Shown here piece by piece: positions 23,064 through 35,760 of a stretch of DNA of 64,000 nucleotides. The stretch covers positions 124,001 to 188,000 of the forward strand of contig CAWKAP010000009.1 of the NCBI GenBank assembly GCA_963847675.1, given 5' to 3'. The position numbers were made by a program, and so were the translations under genes. Positions within the stretch are counted from its first letter, which is position 1; the number at the start of each line of letters is the position of its first letter. The notes beneath the pieces were generated by a model. The model was not told where the DNA came from. It searched no databases and saw only the letters and a program-made list of their open reading frames with translations. This stretch comes from JADJWR01 sp963847675 (lineage in GTDB: Bacteria; Pseudomonadota; Gammaproteobacteria; Burkholderiales; Burkholderiaceae_F).

Positions 23064-23705
23064 ATGCGAAAGATCTCTGAAGGGACAGGCGAGATGCAGG
23101 ATCCGCAGTCGCTCGGCATGGTGCCGATGGTCATCGAGCAGAGCGGCCGCGGCGAGCGCGCCTACGATATCTACTCGCGCCTGCTGCGCGACCGGGTCGT
23201 TTTCATGGTCGGCCCGGTCAACGACCAGACGGCCAACCTGGTGGTGGCTCAGCTCCTGTTCCTCGAGTCCGAGAACCCGGACAAGGACATCTCGCTGTAC
23301 ATCAATTCGCCCGGCGGCTCCGTTTACGCAGGCCTGGCGATTTACGACACGATGCAGTTCGTCAAGCCGGACGTCTCGACGATCTGCGTCGGCATGGCGG
23401 CCAGCATGGGCGCATTCCTGCTCGCTGCCGGCGCCAAGGGCAAGCGCTACGCGCTGCCGAACTCGCGCATCATGATTCACCAGCCGTCGAGCGGCGCGCA
23501 GGGCCAGGCGTCGGACATCGAGATCGCGGCGCGGGAGATCATCGACGTGCGCAAGCGCCTGAACCGCGTCCTGGCCGATCGCACCGGCCAGCCGATCGAA
23601 AGGATCGAAAAGGACACCGATCGCGACAACTTCATGTCCGCGGAGGATGCAGTAAGCTACGGAATCATCGACAAGATCTTCGTCAAGCGCGGCGACGGCA
23701 ACTAG
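23064..23705 (+). CDS. clpP: ATP-dependent Clp protease proteolytic subunit
   Basis: Serine protease that forms the tetradecameric chamber for ClpX and ClpA. The catalytic triad appears as Ser114 (GMAASMGAF), His139 (RIMIHQP) and Asp188 (EKDTDRDNF), in the spacing of the E. coli enzyme. The block INSPGGSVYAG marks the strand-binding loop. I use ATG 23064 (213 residues), preceded by GAGGG. ATG 23094 would give 203 residues and is also plausible because the N-terminal propeptide is variable. Nine bases follow tig and 17 precede clpX. Confidence 0.97.
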   Translation: MRKISEGTGEMQDPQSLGMVPMVIEQSGRGERAYDIYSRLLRDRVVFMVGPVNDQTANLVVAQLLFLESENPDKDISLYINSPGGSVYAGLAIYDTMQFVKPDVSTICVGMAASMGAFLLAAGAKGKRYALPNSRIMIHQPSSGAQGQASDIEIAAREIIDVRKRLNRVLADRTGQPIERIEKDTDRDNFMSAEDAVSYGIIDKIFVKRGDGN

Positions 23706-23722
23706 GCGAGGAAGCGGGCGGG

Positions 23723-24988
<1,266 letters not shown>

Positions 24989-25119
24989 CGTCTGTGGCGC
25001 GCGGCGGACAGCCGCGCCCCCCGTGCTAGATTCCCTGAGCGCTGGAAGGCGCTGGCGCCGCCCTTGTTAACCGCCGCATGCGCCCGCATCTGCGGGACTG
25101 ATCCCGCTGAGGACCTCAA

Positions 25120-27537
<2,418 letters not shown>

Positions 27538-27601
27538 CGGCCGCGCAGGTGGAGCATGAGGTCGTTGTCGCCTTCGCGACATTCGCGACGGTGATTGCGG
27601 C

Positions 27602-27630
27602 TTGACACTGCTTGATGCGCGCGGTGGAAT
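27602..27630 (+). promoter_or_regulatory. Sigma-70-type promoter upstream of hupB
   Basis: TTGACA at 27602-27607, a 17-base spacer, then TGGAAT at 27625-27630. The -35 box is perfect and the -10 keeps four of six consensus bases, including the final AAT. It points at hupB, whose start is 130 bases further on. Confidence 0.6.
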
Positions 27631-27760
27631 AGCCGGGCTTTCGGAGCTGCAGAGTGGCTCGGCAGGTCAGCAGTCGGGGGGCGGAGAATTTGCGGATGGG
27701 CATGGCGCAGGAAGGGCCCGGCCTTTCCGAAACGGCAGAATGCACAGTGAGGGGGGTTAG

Positions 27761-28033
27761 GTGAACAAGATCGAACTGATCGAGCACGTCGCCAAGCAGG
27801 CGGACATCTCGAAGGCGGCGGCAGGCCGCGCGCTCGAGGCTGTGGTGGGCGGCATCCGGGCGTCACTCAAGAAAGGCAACTCGGTCACGCTGGTGGGCTT
27901 CGGCACGTTTTCCATCGGGAAGCGTGCGGCGCGCGCGGGCCGCAACCCGCGCACGGGGGCGGCGATCAAGATCAAGGCGGCGAAGGTCCCGAAGTTCCGG
28001 CCCGGTAAGGCACTGAAGGATGCTGTAAACTAG
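27761..28033 (+). CDS. hupB: DNA-binding protein HU-beta
   Basis: Nucleoid protein of 90 residues. It has the HU fold and the DNA-arm signature GFGTFSIGKRAARAGRNPRTG, in two parts, where the conserved NP residue intercalates. The start is GTG (GTGAACAAGATCGAA) preceded by the strong GAGGGGGG ribosome-binding site. The lon-hupB-tRNA-ppiD order is classic for beta- and gammaproteobacteria. Confidence 0.95.
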   Translation: MNKIELIEHVAKQADISKAAAGRALEAVVGGIRASLKKGNSVTLVGFGTFSIGKRAARAGRNPRTGAAIKIKAAKVPKFRPGKALKDAVN

Positions 28034-28100
28034 CCGGCTTTCGCAGCTTGGCCTGGTTGGTGTTTCCGGGCTGGATGGTGCGGCACTTCGAAGCGTCACC

Positions 28101-28176
28101 GGGTGCTTAGCTCAGTTGGTAGAGCGGCGCCCTTACAAGGCGTAGGTCGGGAGTTCGAGCCTCTCAGCACCCACCA
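28101..28176 (+). tRNA. tRNA-Val (anticodon UAC)
   Basis: A 76-base cloverleaf. The acceptor stem GGGTGCT pairs with AGCACCC and is followed by ACCA. The D-loop is AGCTCAGTTGGTAGAG, the anticodon loop CTTACAA has TAC at 28134-28136, and the T-arm is GGGAGTTCGAGCCTCTC. CCA is encoded. Confidence 0.97.
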
Positions 28177-28241
28177 GACTGCGAAGGAACGACCACCGTC
28201 GCGCTGATCATGCAGCGGCGCGCCGGATGCGAAGACGGCAG

Positions 28242-28318
28242 GGAGTGGTAGTTCAGTTGGTTAGAATACCGGCCTGTCACGCCGGGGGTCGCGGGTTCGA
28301 GTCCCGTCCACTCCGCCA
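28242..28318 (+). tRNA. tRNA-Asp (anticodon GUC)
   Basis: A 77-base cloverleaf. The acceptor stem GGAGTGG pairs with CCACTCC and is followed by GCCA (G73 is the aspartate identity base). The anticodon loop CTGTCAC has GTC at 28276-28278, and the T-loop is GGTTCGAGTCC. CCA is encoded. It lies 65 bases after tRNA-Val, likely on the same transcript. Confidence 0.97.
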
Positions 28319-28326
28319 GCATCTCC

Positions 28327-28357
28327 AAAGGCGAACGCGAGTTCGCCTTTTTGTTTT
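28327..28357 (+). terminator. Rho-independent terminator after tRNA-Asp
   Basis: Ten-base perfect stem AAAGGCGAAC / GTTCGCCTTT with tetraloop GCGA, followed by TTGTTTT. It closes the hupB-tRNA unit just before ppiD. Confidence 0.88.
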
Positions 28358-28398
28358 GCGTACCGCAGACAGAAGACGTCCTCACCACGGAATCACCG

Positions 28399-30312
28399 AT
28401 GTTTGATTCGATTCGCTACCACCGCCGTTGGCTGATGTTCTTTCTCGTGCTGCTGGTGTTCCCGTCCTTCGTGGCAACCGGGATCTATGGCTACAACCGC
28501 TTCATGTCCGACGAACAGGCGTTGGCACGGGTCGCGGGGGAGGCGATCACGCCGCAGCAGTTCGAGGCCGCGCATCGCGAGCGGTTGCAGCAGATCCGCC
28601 AGGCACTGGGTGACAACTTCGACCCGGCGCTGTTCGATACGCCCGCCGCGCGCGAGGCGAGCCTGAACGCGTTGCTCGGTGAGCGGGCGCTGCGCGCCGA
28701 AGCGGCAGGAGCCCACGTGGCGATCAGCGAAAACCGGCTGCGCCAGGTGATTGGCGCAATCGAGGCTTTCCAGGACGAAGGCAAGTTCTCCTACGACCGC
28801 TACCGGACGCTGCTCACCGCCCAGGGCATGAACGAAGCAATGTTCGAGCAGCGACTGCGCGAGGATCTTGCGCGGCAGACACTGCTCGACGGCGTGGCGC
28901 GCTCGGCCATGGTGCCCGCGGTGGTGAGCGAACGGCTGGCGGCGCTGGTCCAGGAGACGAGAACGATTCGCGAGCGGCGCTTCCGGCCGGAAGATTTCGT
29001 GGCGCAGGTTCGGGTCAGCGACGATGCGATCAGAGCCCATTACGACGCCAATCGGTCGCAGTTCGAGACGAAAGAGAGCGTCGACGTGCAGGTGCTCGCA
29101 CTCACCCTCGATGACATCGCGCGGCAGATCAGCGTGCCGCCGGCCGAATTACAGGCCTATTACGAGCAGAACAAGGCGAGCTTCACCGAGCCCGAGCAGA
29201 GGCGCGCCAGCCACATCCTTCTCACGGTCGGGGAAGGGGGATCGGCGAAGGACAAGGAAGGCGCGCGCAAGCTGGCGCAGGATCTGCTCGCGCGCCTGCG
29301 ATCGCAGCCCGACGATTTCGCGAAGCTGGCAAAGGAATACTCGAAGGATCCCGGCTCGGCGGCCAACGGTGGCGACCTCGGACTGTTCGGCAGGAACATG
29401 ATGGTGAAGCCGTTCGAGGAGGTTGCGTTCCGCCTGAAGCCCGGCGAGATCAGCGACGTCGTCGAAACCGAGTTCGGCCTGCACATCATCCGCGTCACCG
29501 AGGTCAAGGGCGGCGCGGTGTCGCCCTTCGATCAGGTCAAGGAGAAGATCGAGGCGACCTATCGTCAGCAGCAGGCGCAGAAGAAGTTCGCCGAAGCCGC
29601 CGAGCAGTTCACCAACATCGTCTACGAGCAGGCCGACAGCCTGCAGCCGGCGGCGGACAAGCTGGCGCTGAAGATCCAGACCGTCAAGAACGTGAACCGC
29701 GAAGGGCCACCGCGCGAGGCGCCCGGTGCGGCGCTGTTGACACCTGCGGTCGTGCGGGCGCTCTTCACCGAAGATGCGCTGAACAAGAGGCGCAATATCG
29801 CGGCGCTCGAAGTCGGCGGCAGCTCGCTGGTGTCGGCGCGCGTCGTGGAGCATCGCCCGGCGCGGCTGCGGCCGCTCGATGAGGTCAGCGGCCAGATTCG
29901 CCAGCAGCTGGTGCGAGAAGAGGCCATTCGCACGGCGCGCGAGGCAGCCAACGCAGCCGCCGAAGCGCTCCGCAAGTCGCCGGCCGAGGCCGGTTTTGGG
30001 CCCGCGCGGACGGTGTCCCGCGGGCAGGCGGAAAACCTGGGTGCAGACGCCGTCAAGCAGATCATGCGGGTGCCGGCCGAGAAGTTGCCGGCCTTCGTCG
30101 TCGCCGAAACGAGCGAGCGTGCCCAGGCGGTCTTCTGGGTGATCGATTCGAAGCGGCCCGAGAATCCCGACGCGAATGCGCTCGTCCAGCTGCGACGCGG
30201 AATCGAGCAGCAGGTGGCTGCTGCCGACGACCGGGCCTATGTGAACGAGCTCAAGCGCAAGCACAAGGCGGAGATCGTCCAGCCGGAGCGATCGGCCGGC
30301 AGCAGCAAATAA
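28399..30312 (+). CDS. ppiD: Periplasmic folding chaperone / peptidyl-prolyl isomerase PpiD
   Basis: Inner-membrane-anchored SurA-type chaperone that meets polypeptides leaving SecYEG. The 637 residues begin MFDSIRYHRRWLMFF with one transmembrane helix at about 12-32. A SurA-N-like region comes next, then one parvulin (PpiC) domain at about 265-365 (RRASHILLTVGEG ... GGDLGLFGRNMMVKPFEE). The start is ATG 28399; anything earlier would fall in the preceding terminator. PpiD is often a weak isomerase, so chaperone activity is the safer inference. Confidence 0.93.
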   Translation: MFDSIRYHRRWLMFFLVLLVFPSFVATGIYGYNRFMSDEQALARVAGEAITPQQFEAAHRERLQQIRQALGDNFDPALFDTPAAREASLNALLGERALRAEAAGAHVAISENRLRQVIGAIEAFQDEGKFSYDRYRTLLTAQGMNEAMFEQRLREDLARQTLLDGVARSAMVPAVVSERLAALVQETRTIRERRFRPEDFVAQVRVSDDAIRAHYDANRSQFETKESVDVQVLALTLDDIARQISVPPAELQAYYEQNKASFTEPEQRRASHILLTVGEGGSAKDKEGARKLAQDLLARLRSQPDDFAKLAKEYSKDPGSAANGGDLGLFGRNMMVKPFEEVAFRLKPGEISDVVETEFGLHIIRVTEVKGGAVSPFDQVKEKIEATYRQQQAQKKFAEAAEQFTNIVYEQADSLQPAADKLALKIQTVKNVNREGPPREAPGAALLTPAVVRALFTEDALNKRRNIAALEVGGSSLVSARVVEHRPARLRPLDEVSGQIRQQLVREEAIRTAREAANAAAEALRKSPAEAGFGPARTVSRGQAENLGADAVKQIMRVPAEKLPAFVVAETSERAQAVFWVIDSKRPENPDANALVQLRRGIEQQVAAADDRAYVNELKRKHKAEIVQPERSAGSSK

Positions 30313-30397
30313 GCGAGGGTCAGGGCGTGCGACCTTCGGGTCAGCCGCCCGCCCGACCCCGGCTGACGGAGCGGCGAGACGGCGACCGACGCGCGTT

Positions 30398-31453
30398 TCA
30401 GCCGGCGGCAAGGGCAGCTGCGGCGCGCGCGAAGTCGGCGTTGTCTTCGCTGTCGATCGTCACCTGAGCGGCACCTTCGGCGCGAAGAAAGTTCCTGTTG
30501 ATCGATCGGTGGTACGCGGGATCGTAGTGCTCCTCGAGCAACCGCTGCACCATGTCGTCCCAGCGGCGCTCCGCGGCCAGACGCTTCCACGTCTCGACGC
30601 GCTCGCGCCCGTGCAGCGCGACGAGACAGTCGAGCTGCCGCATCAGCGTTGCCCCATCAGCCTCGAAATGCGCGTATTCGTCGCGCAGCAGCCGCACCCG
30701 CGCATCGGCCGGAAGCTGCAGCTGCACGCATTCGGCGGCGCGCATGTGCTCGATCAGGACATCGGGCAGGCGAAGCTGGCCGACCTTGCGACTTTCCGAC
30801 TCGACGAAGACCGGCTGTGAGGGATCGAGCGCTCGAAGGGTCCACCACAGGCGCGTCTCGAACCATTTCTGCGACGGCTGGGGCGCCTGCGGCAGGGCGC
30901 CGAGCACCGAGCCACGGTGGCAGGCAAGCTCCTCGAGGTCGAGCACCTGCGCACCGCAGGCGGCAAGGTGACGGAGCAGCCGGCTCTTCCCGCTGCCGGT
31001 CGGGCCGCAGACGATGCGCAGGCGGAAGTGCTTCGGCAGCACGTCCAGCTCGCCGATGACATGGCGCCGAAAGGCGCGATAGCCGCCCTCGAGCTGGCGC
31101 GCCGTCCAGCCGATTGCAGACAGCACGTGGACCATCGCGCCGCTGCGCTGGCCGCCGCGCCAGCAATACACGAGCGGCCGCCATTGGCGAGGCTTGTCGG
31201 CGAAGCGTTCTTCGAGATGGCGAGCGATGTTGCGCGCGACGAGCGCCGCGCCGGCGCGCTTGGCGGCAAAAGCCGAGTCGAGCTTGTGCGTCATGCCGAC
31301 GCGTGCGCGCTCGTCGTCGTCGAGCACCGGGCAGCTGATTGCGCCGGGCACGTGGTCGAGCGCGAATTCGGACGGGCTGCGCACGTCGATGATCGCGTCG
31401 TACGCGTCGAGATGCGCGAGCGCCTCAGCGCAGGGAATCGTCGCGCGCAGCAT
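30398..31453 (-). CDS. selU: tRNA 2-selenouridine synthase SelU (YbbB)
   Basis: Replaces sulfur by selenium (via geranylation) at U34 of Lys, Glu and Gln tRNAs. The 351-residue protein has an N-terminal rhodanese domain with the active cysteine in VYCWRGGQRSG (Cys97, same number as in E. coli). It then has a P-loop domain, GPTGSGKSRLLRHLA, that binds the tRNA/geranyl substrate. It needs selenophosphate from SelD, which is not in the window. Downstream of tesA on the same strand, 70 bases apart. Confidence 0.93.
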   Translation of the reverse strand: MLRATIPCAEALAHLDAYDAIIDVRSPSEFALDHVPGAISCPVLDDDERARVGMTHKLDSAFAAKRAGAALVARNIARHLEERFADKPRQWRPLVYCWRGGQRSGAMVHVLSAIGWTARQLEGGYRAFRRHVIGELDVLPKHFRLRIVCGPTGSGKSRLLRHLAACGAQVLDLEELACHRGSVLGALPQAPQPSQKWFETRLWWTLRALDPSQPVFVESESRKVGQLRLPDVLIEHMRAAECVQLQLPADARVRLLRDEYAHFEADGATLMRQLDCLVALHGRERVETWKRLAAERRWDDMVQRLLEEHYDPAYHRSINRNFLRAEGAAQVTIDSEDNADFARAAAALAAG

Positions 31454-31523
31454 CCAGGTCCGTCAGGAAGTCCGGTGCCCCAATTACGAGCGCCATGAGG
31501 AGCACAGGCAGGAGGGTCTCATC

Positions 31524-32165
31524 CTAGCGGTGCTGCGTGCGCAGCAGGGGCGCCAGCTGCGTCCAGACCGTCTCCATCATGCGCGGCTGGGCCTGCTGCG
31601 CCGGGTGAATGCGATCGGCCTGAAAGTACTCGAGATCGTCGGCGAAGCCGTCGAGCAGGAATGGGACCAGTGCGACCTTTTCGGCTCGCGCCAGCTGCGT
31701 ATAGACGGCAGCGAAACGCTCAGAATACTCGCGGCCATAGTTCGGCGGAATTCGCATCCCGATCAGCAGCACGCGAGCCTGCACAGCGCGGCTGGCGCGG
31801 ATCATCGACGCGAGGTTTTCGCGCATCGCGGCAAGTGAAAGCCCGCGCAGCCCGTCATTGGCACCGAGCTGCAGCACGACGACCGACGGCCGCCGCTGCG
31901 CCAGCAGCTGCGGCAACCTCGTGCGGCCGCCGCTGGTGGTCTCGCCACTGATGCTCGCATTGACGACGCTATACTGCGACGCCTCCTTGGCAAGGCGGTC
32001 GGCAAGCAGCCGGACCCAGCCGGTGTCACGCGGCAGGCCGTATTCGGCGGACAGGCTGTCGCCGAAGACCAGGATCGTGGCCGGCTTGCCGCTGGCCGTC
32101 CCACCGGCAACGAGCATCGCGCACAGCAGCACGATGCGCAGCCATGCAGCAGTCGAGTTCAGCAC
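31524..32165 (-). CDS. tesA: Periplasmic arylesterase / lysophospholipase TesA-like (SGNH hydrolase)
   Basis: Secreted multifunctional esterase of 213 residues. The signal peptide covers about 1-26 (WLRIVLLCAMLVAGGTASG). SGNH blocks: Ser37 in FGDSLSAEYG, the glycine in block II near SISGETTSGG, Asn103 in LGANDGLRG, and Asp184/His187 in ADRIHPAQ. All catalytic residues are intact. It is divergent from the ABC ATPase gene ybbA, the same head-to-head arrangement as in E. coli. Confidence 0.92.
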   Translation of the reverse strand: MLNSTAAWLRIVLLCAMLVAGGTASGKPATILVFGDSLSAEYGLPRDTGWVRLLADRLAKEASQYSVVNASISGETTSGGRTRLPQLLAQRRPSVVVLQLGANDGLRGLSLAAMRENLASMIRASRAVQARVLLIGMRIPPNYGREYSERFAAVYTQLARAEKVALVPFLLDGFADDLEYFQADRIHPAQQAQPRMMETVWTQLAPLLRTQHR

Positions 32166-32170
32166 AACAG

Positions 32171-32881
32171 ATGACAGCAGGGCAACGCGCCAACACGCCG
32201 TTTGCGGCGCTTCAGGCCAAGGGGCTGACTAAGATCGTGCAGGACGCCACCGGCAACCTGACGATTCTGGATGATATCAACCTCGAGATCGCGAGCGGTG
32301 AGACGGTGGCCATCATCGGCGCCTCGGGCTCGGGAAAGTCGACGCTGCTCGGCCTGCTCGCCGGGCTCGACGTGCCGACGCGCGGCCAGGTCCTGCTGTT
32401 CGGCGCGGACCTGTTCGCCAACGACGAAGACGGCCGGGCGCGACTGCGGGCGCAGAACATCGGCTTCGTCTTCCAGTCGTTCCAGCTGCTGCCGCACTTG
32501 AGCGCGCTCGAAAACGTGTTGCTGCCGATGGAACTGTCCGGACGCACGCCCGACGGTACCGACGCGGGGCGCGCGGCACGGGACATGCTGGCGCGCGTCG
32601 GCCTGGCCGAGCGGCTGTCGCACTATCCGAAGACGCTGTCGGGCGGAGAGCAGCAGCGGGTCGCGCTGGCGCGCGCGTTCGTGCTGCGGCCGCCGCTGCT
32701 GCTGGCCGACGAGCCGACGGGCAGCCTCGACGCACGAACGGGCGAGTCGGTGATCGAGCTCATGTTCGAGCTGAATCGCGAACGCGGCTCGACGCTGGTG
32801 CTCGTCACCCACGATCCACAGATCGCCGCCCGCTGCGGCCGGCGCATCGAGCTGCAGGCCGGCCGCATCGCCGCCGCGTAA
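32171..32881 (+). CDS. ybbA: ABC transporter ATP-binding protein, YbbA-like
   Basis: ATPase of the MacB/LolD-like group, expected to power a membrane permease (YbbP in E. coli) acting on lipids or lipoproteins. Walker A is GASGSGKSTLLGLLAGLD, the Q-loop VFQSFQLLPHLSALENV, the signature LSGGEQQRVALARAF, Walker B LLLADEPTGSLD and the H-loop VLVTHDPQ. All are complete. I chose ATG 32171; the ATG at 32144 would overlap the divergent tesA start, and neither has a good ribosome-binding site. No permease follows: the next gene is convergent and unrelated. Confidence 0.88.
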   Translation: MTAGQRANTPFAALQAKGLTKIVQDATGNLTILDDINLEIASGETVAIIGASGSGKSTLLGLLAGLDVPTRGQVLLFGADLFANDEDGRARLRAQNIGFVFQSFQLLPHLSALENVLLPMELSGRTPDGTDAGRAARDMLARVGLAERLSHYPKTLSGGEQQRVALARAFVLRPPLLLADEPTGSLDARTGESVIELMFELNRERGSTLVLVTHDPQIAARCGRRIELQAGRIAAA

Positions 32882-32897
32882 CGACCAAGGCGCAAGC

Positions 32898-34358
32898 TCA
32901 GGACCGCGCCTCGCGCAATGCGGCCAGTCGGCGCGCGGCGAGCGGCGCAAGGTCGGTGGCGACGAGGCCGATATCGGCGCCGAACTCGTCGGCCGCATCT
33001 CCGTGCAGCCAGACCGCTGCGTGCACCGCCTGCCGCGGATCGGGGCACTGGCCGAGCAGCGCACCGATCATGCCGGCCAGCACGTCGCCCGTGCCCGCGG
33101 TGGCCAATGCGGCGGAGCCGGTCGGATTGATCGCGTAGCGGCCGTCCGCGCCGGCAATCACACTGCCGGCGCCTTTGAGCACTGCCATGGCATTGAACCG
33201 ACGTGCGACCTCGATCGCATGCGTGACCCGGTCCGCCTGCACGGCGGCAGCGTCGCTTTGCAGCAGTCGCGCGGCTTCGAGCGGGTGCGGCGTCAGCACC
33301 GTGGCGGCCTCACGTTCGGCGCAGGAGCGCGCCAGGCTGCCGTCGGCCGCAAGCAGGTTGAGCGCGTCGGCGTCGATGACCAGGGGACATGGAGTGGCGA
33401 GCGCCGCGGCGAGCGCAGCGTGCGCGCGTTCGTCATTGCCGAGGCCGCAACCGACCACGCACGAGGTCACGCCGGCCAGTCCGGCCAGCGGACGGAACAT
33501 CAGCTCCGGCTGCAGCGGGTCGAGGCGCATTTCCGGCGCGCCGATGCAGTCGACGTAGACCCGTCCCGCGCCGAGGCGAAGCGCCGCGCGCGCCGCCAGC
33601 AGGGGGGCGCCGACCATGCCCACGTTGCCGCCGACGACCGCGACGCTGCCGTAAGTTCCCTTGTGGGTGTTGCGCGAGCGACGGACGAGCAGCGCGGCGA
33701 AGTCGGCAGGCCCGAGCAGCACGCCAGCGCAGCGGCCCGGGGCGACGCCGATCGGCTCGATCGCGACGGTCCCTGCGGCATCGCAGCCATCTCCCGTGAA
33801 CAGTCCCGGCTTGGCGCCGATGAAAGTGACGGTCGTCGATGCGCGCACACCGGCGACGCCGCCGACCCAGCCGCCGCGGTCGGCGTCGAGTCCGCTGGGC
33901 ACATCGATCGCGAACACGGGCGCGCTCTGGCGGTTCATCCAATGGGCCGCGGCAAGGTGTGCTCCGGCAAGCGGCCTTGTCGTGCCGATGCCGAACATCG
34001 CATCGATCACGGCGTCACAATCACCGGCTGCCGGCAGTTCGGTCATCGTGGCCCCGCCCGCGGCTGCCCAGCGGGCGAAGGCGGCGCGCGCATCCTCGCT
34101 CGCCGCCGCACCGAGCGCAATGCACTTCACGCCGACTCCGCGCTGCGCCAGTTCGAGCGCGCAGACGTAGCCGTCACCGCCGTTGTTGCCCGGCCCGCAG
34201 ACGACGCGGACCTGGGCGCGCCGCTCGGGCAGGCGCCGCGCGACGATCGCGGCGGCGGCCGCGCCGGCCCGCTGCATCAGCACGCCGGGCGCAAGCTCCG
34301 CCTGCGCCGCCTGCTCCAGCGCGCGCAGTTCGGCGACCGTGTAAAGGGGCTCGCTCAT
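32898..34358 (-). CDS. nnr: Bifunctional NAD(P)H-hydrate epimerase / ADP-dependent dehydratase
   Basis: Repairs hydrated NAD(P)H in the cytoplasm. The N-terminal epimerase half (about 1-215) has GPGNNGGDGYVCALELAQRG and IDVPSGLDAD. The C-terminal ribokinase-like dehydratase half (about 225-486) has HKGTYGSVAVVGG, LTPHPLEAARLL and the catalytic GTGDVLAGMIGALL. I use ATG 34358, with AAGGA about 8 bases upstream; ATG 34376 would add six residues. Total 486 residues, close to E. coli YjeF/Nnr (515). Convergent with ybbA. Confidence 0.94.
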   Translation of the reverse strand: MSEPLYTVAELRALEQAAQAELAPGVLMQRAGAAAAAIVARRLPERRAQVRVVCGPGNNGGDGYVCALELAQRGVGVKCIALGAAASEDARAAFARWAAAGGATMTELPAAGDCDAVIDAMFGIGTTRPLAGAHLAAAHWMNRQSAPVFAIDVPSGLDADRGGWVGGVAGVRASTTVTFIGAKPGLFTGDGCDAAGTVAIEPIGVAPGRCAGVLLGPADFAALLVRRSRNTHKGTYGSVAVVGGNVGMVGAPLLAARAALRLGAGRVYVDCIGAPEMRLDPLQPELMFRPLAGLAGVTSCVVGCGLGNDERAHAALAAALATPCPLVIDADALNLLAADGSLARSCAEREAATVLTPHPLEAARLLQSDAAAVQADRVTHAIEVARRFNAMAVLKGAGSVIAGADGRYAINPTGSAALATAGTGDVLAGMIGALLGQCPDPRQAVHAAVWLHGDAADEFGADIGLVATDLAPLAARRLAALREARS

Positions 34359-34427
34359 CGGAGGTCCTTCTCGCATCTGCTCGAGGGATTCGCGCCTGCA
34401 GTGCTTCGGCGCGCTCAGATGCGCATG

Positions 34428-35690
34428 CTAAGCCGAGCGGCGCCTGCCAAGGCGCGCGAGCGTCAGGCCGTCGAGGTCGATCTGCGGCTCGCTGCCGGCG
34501 ACGACGTCGGCGACGAGACGTGCAGAACCGCAGGCCATGGCCCATCCGGTCGCGCCGTGGCCGAGGTTGAGGAAGAGGTTGGGCAATGGCGTTGCACCCA
34601 GCACCGGCGGCCCATCGGGCAGCATCGGTCGCGCGCCGACCCAGGGCCGCGCCTTCGAAAAGACCGCCGCTCCCGGAAACCAGTCTCGCGCGACCTTCAG
34701 CAGCGTGTCGAGTGCCGCGCCGCGCATCGTCAGCCTGCGGTTGCTGAGTTCCGCTGTTCCCGCAATGCGCAGCCGGTTGCCCAGCCGGGTGATGGCGACC
34801 TTGTAAGCCTCGTCCATGATCGAAATCATCGGTGCGAACTCATGGTGCGTGACATTCGCGGTCAGCGAGTATCCCTTGATCGGGTAAAGCGGGACGCGTA
34901 TGCCGGTGCCGCGAAGCAGCCGGCCGCTATCGACACCGGCGGCGAGGACCAGCGCGTCGGCGGCGATGGGGCCGCTGGCGGTGCGCGCCTCGGTGAACCG
35001 GCCACCCTGCGTCGACAAGCCAAGGACCGTCGTGTCGAAACGGAACGCAACGCCGTTGGCGGCGGCAAGATCCTTGATGAGACGCGCGAAGTACGCGCAG
35101 TTGCCGATTTCCTCCTCGGGCAGATGCAGCCCGCCGGCGAGCGCGGTGCCGTCGACCAGCGCCGGCTCGAGCGCGCGGCACTCGCTGGCCGACAGGAGCC
35201 GGTGCCCGGTTGCGGACTGCTCCAGCAGTTCCAGCGAAGGACGTGCACGCGCCAGGTCGCGCTCGGTGCGGAACAACTGCAGCCAGCCCTTGGTCTGCTC
35301 GTATTCGAGCCGGTGGCGGCTGCGCAGCTCGTGCAGCACCGCGCGGCTGTATTCGGCGAGGCGCTGCATGCGCTCCTTGTTGACGCGGAAGCGCTGCAGC
35401 CGGCACTCGCCCAGCCAGCGGGCAAGCCAGCGCCACTGCGCGGGATCGAGGCTCGGCCGGTAGATCACCGGTGAACAGGCGTGCCCCAGGTGGCCGAGGA
35501 TCCTGGACGGCATTCCTGGCTGCGCCCACGGACCGGTATAGGCGGTCGAGATCACACCGGCATTGCCGAAGCTGGCTTCCTGCGCCACGCCGGCATTGCG
35601 CTCCAGCACCGTGACCTCGAATCCCCGCGCACGCAGCTCGAAAGCGGTGGTGACGCCGATGATGCCGGCGCCGATGACGGCAACGTGCAT
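34428..35690 (-). CDS. dadA: D-amino acid dehydrogenase, small-subunit (DadA) type
   Basis: FAD oxidoreductase that deaminates D-amino acids and passes electrons to the respiratory chain. The 420 residues start with HVAVIGAGIIGVTTAFELRARG (FAD loop). They contain YPIKGYSLTANV and end with the second FAD block NLFLNLGHGATGWAMACGSARL. It lies 70 bases downstream of the TRAP transporter genes on the same strand, so the transporter and dehydrogenase may be co-expressed. Glycine-oxidase-like or sarcosine-type substrates cannot be excluded from sequence. Confidence 0.85.
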   Translation of the reverse strand: MHVAVIGAGIIGVTTAFELRARGFEVTVLERNAGVAQEASFGNAGVISTAYTGPWAQPGMPSRILGHLGHACSPVIYRPSLDPAQWRWLARWLGECRLQRFRVNKERMQRLAEYSRAVLHELRSRHRLEYEQTKGWLQLFRTERDLARARPSLELLEQSATGHRLLSASECRALEPALVDGTALAGGLHLPEEEIGNCAYFARLIKDLAAANGVAFRFDTTVLGLSTQGGRFTEARTASGPIAADALVLAAGVDSGRLLRGTGIRVPLYPIKGYSLTANVTHHEFAPMISIMDEAYKVAITRLGNRLRIAGTAELSNRRLTMRGAALDTLLKVARDWFPGAAVFSKARPWVGARPMLPDGPPVLGATPLPNLFLNLGHGATGWAMACGSARLVADVVAGSEPQIDLDGLTLARLGRRRSA

Positions 35691-35760
35691 TCAGTGAGCG
35701 CCGCTGGAAGCCGCGCGGACAGGGTTGAGGCGGCGCGGATTCTATCGCCCGCCGCGGCCG

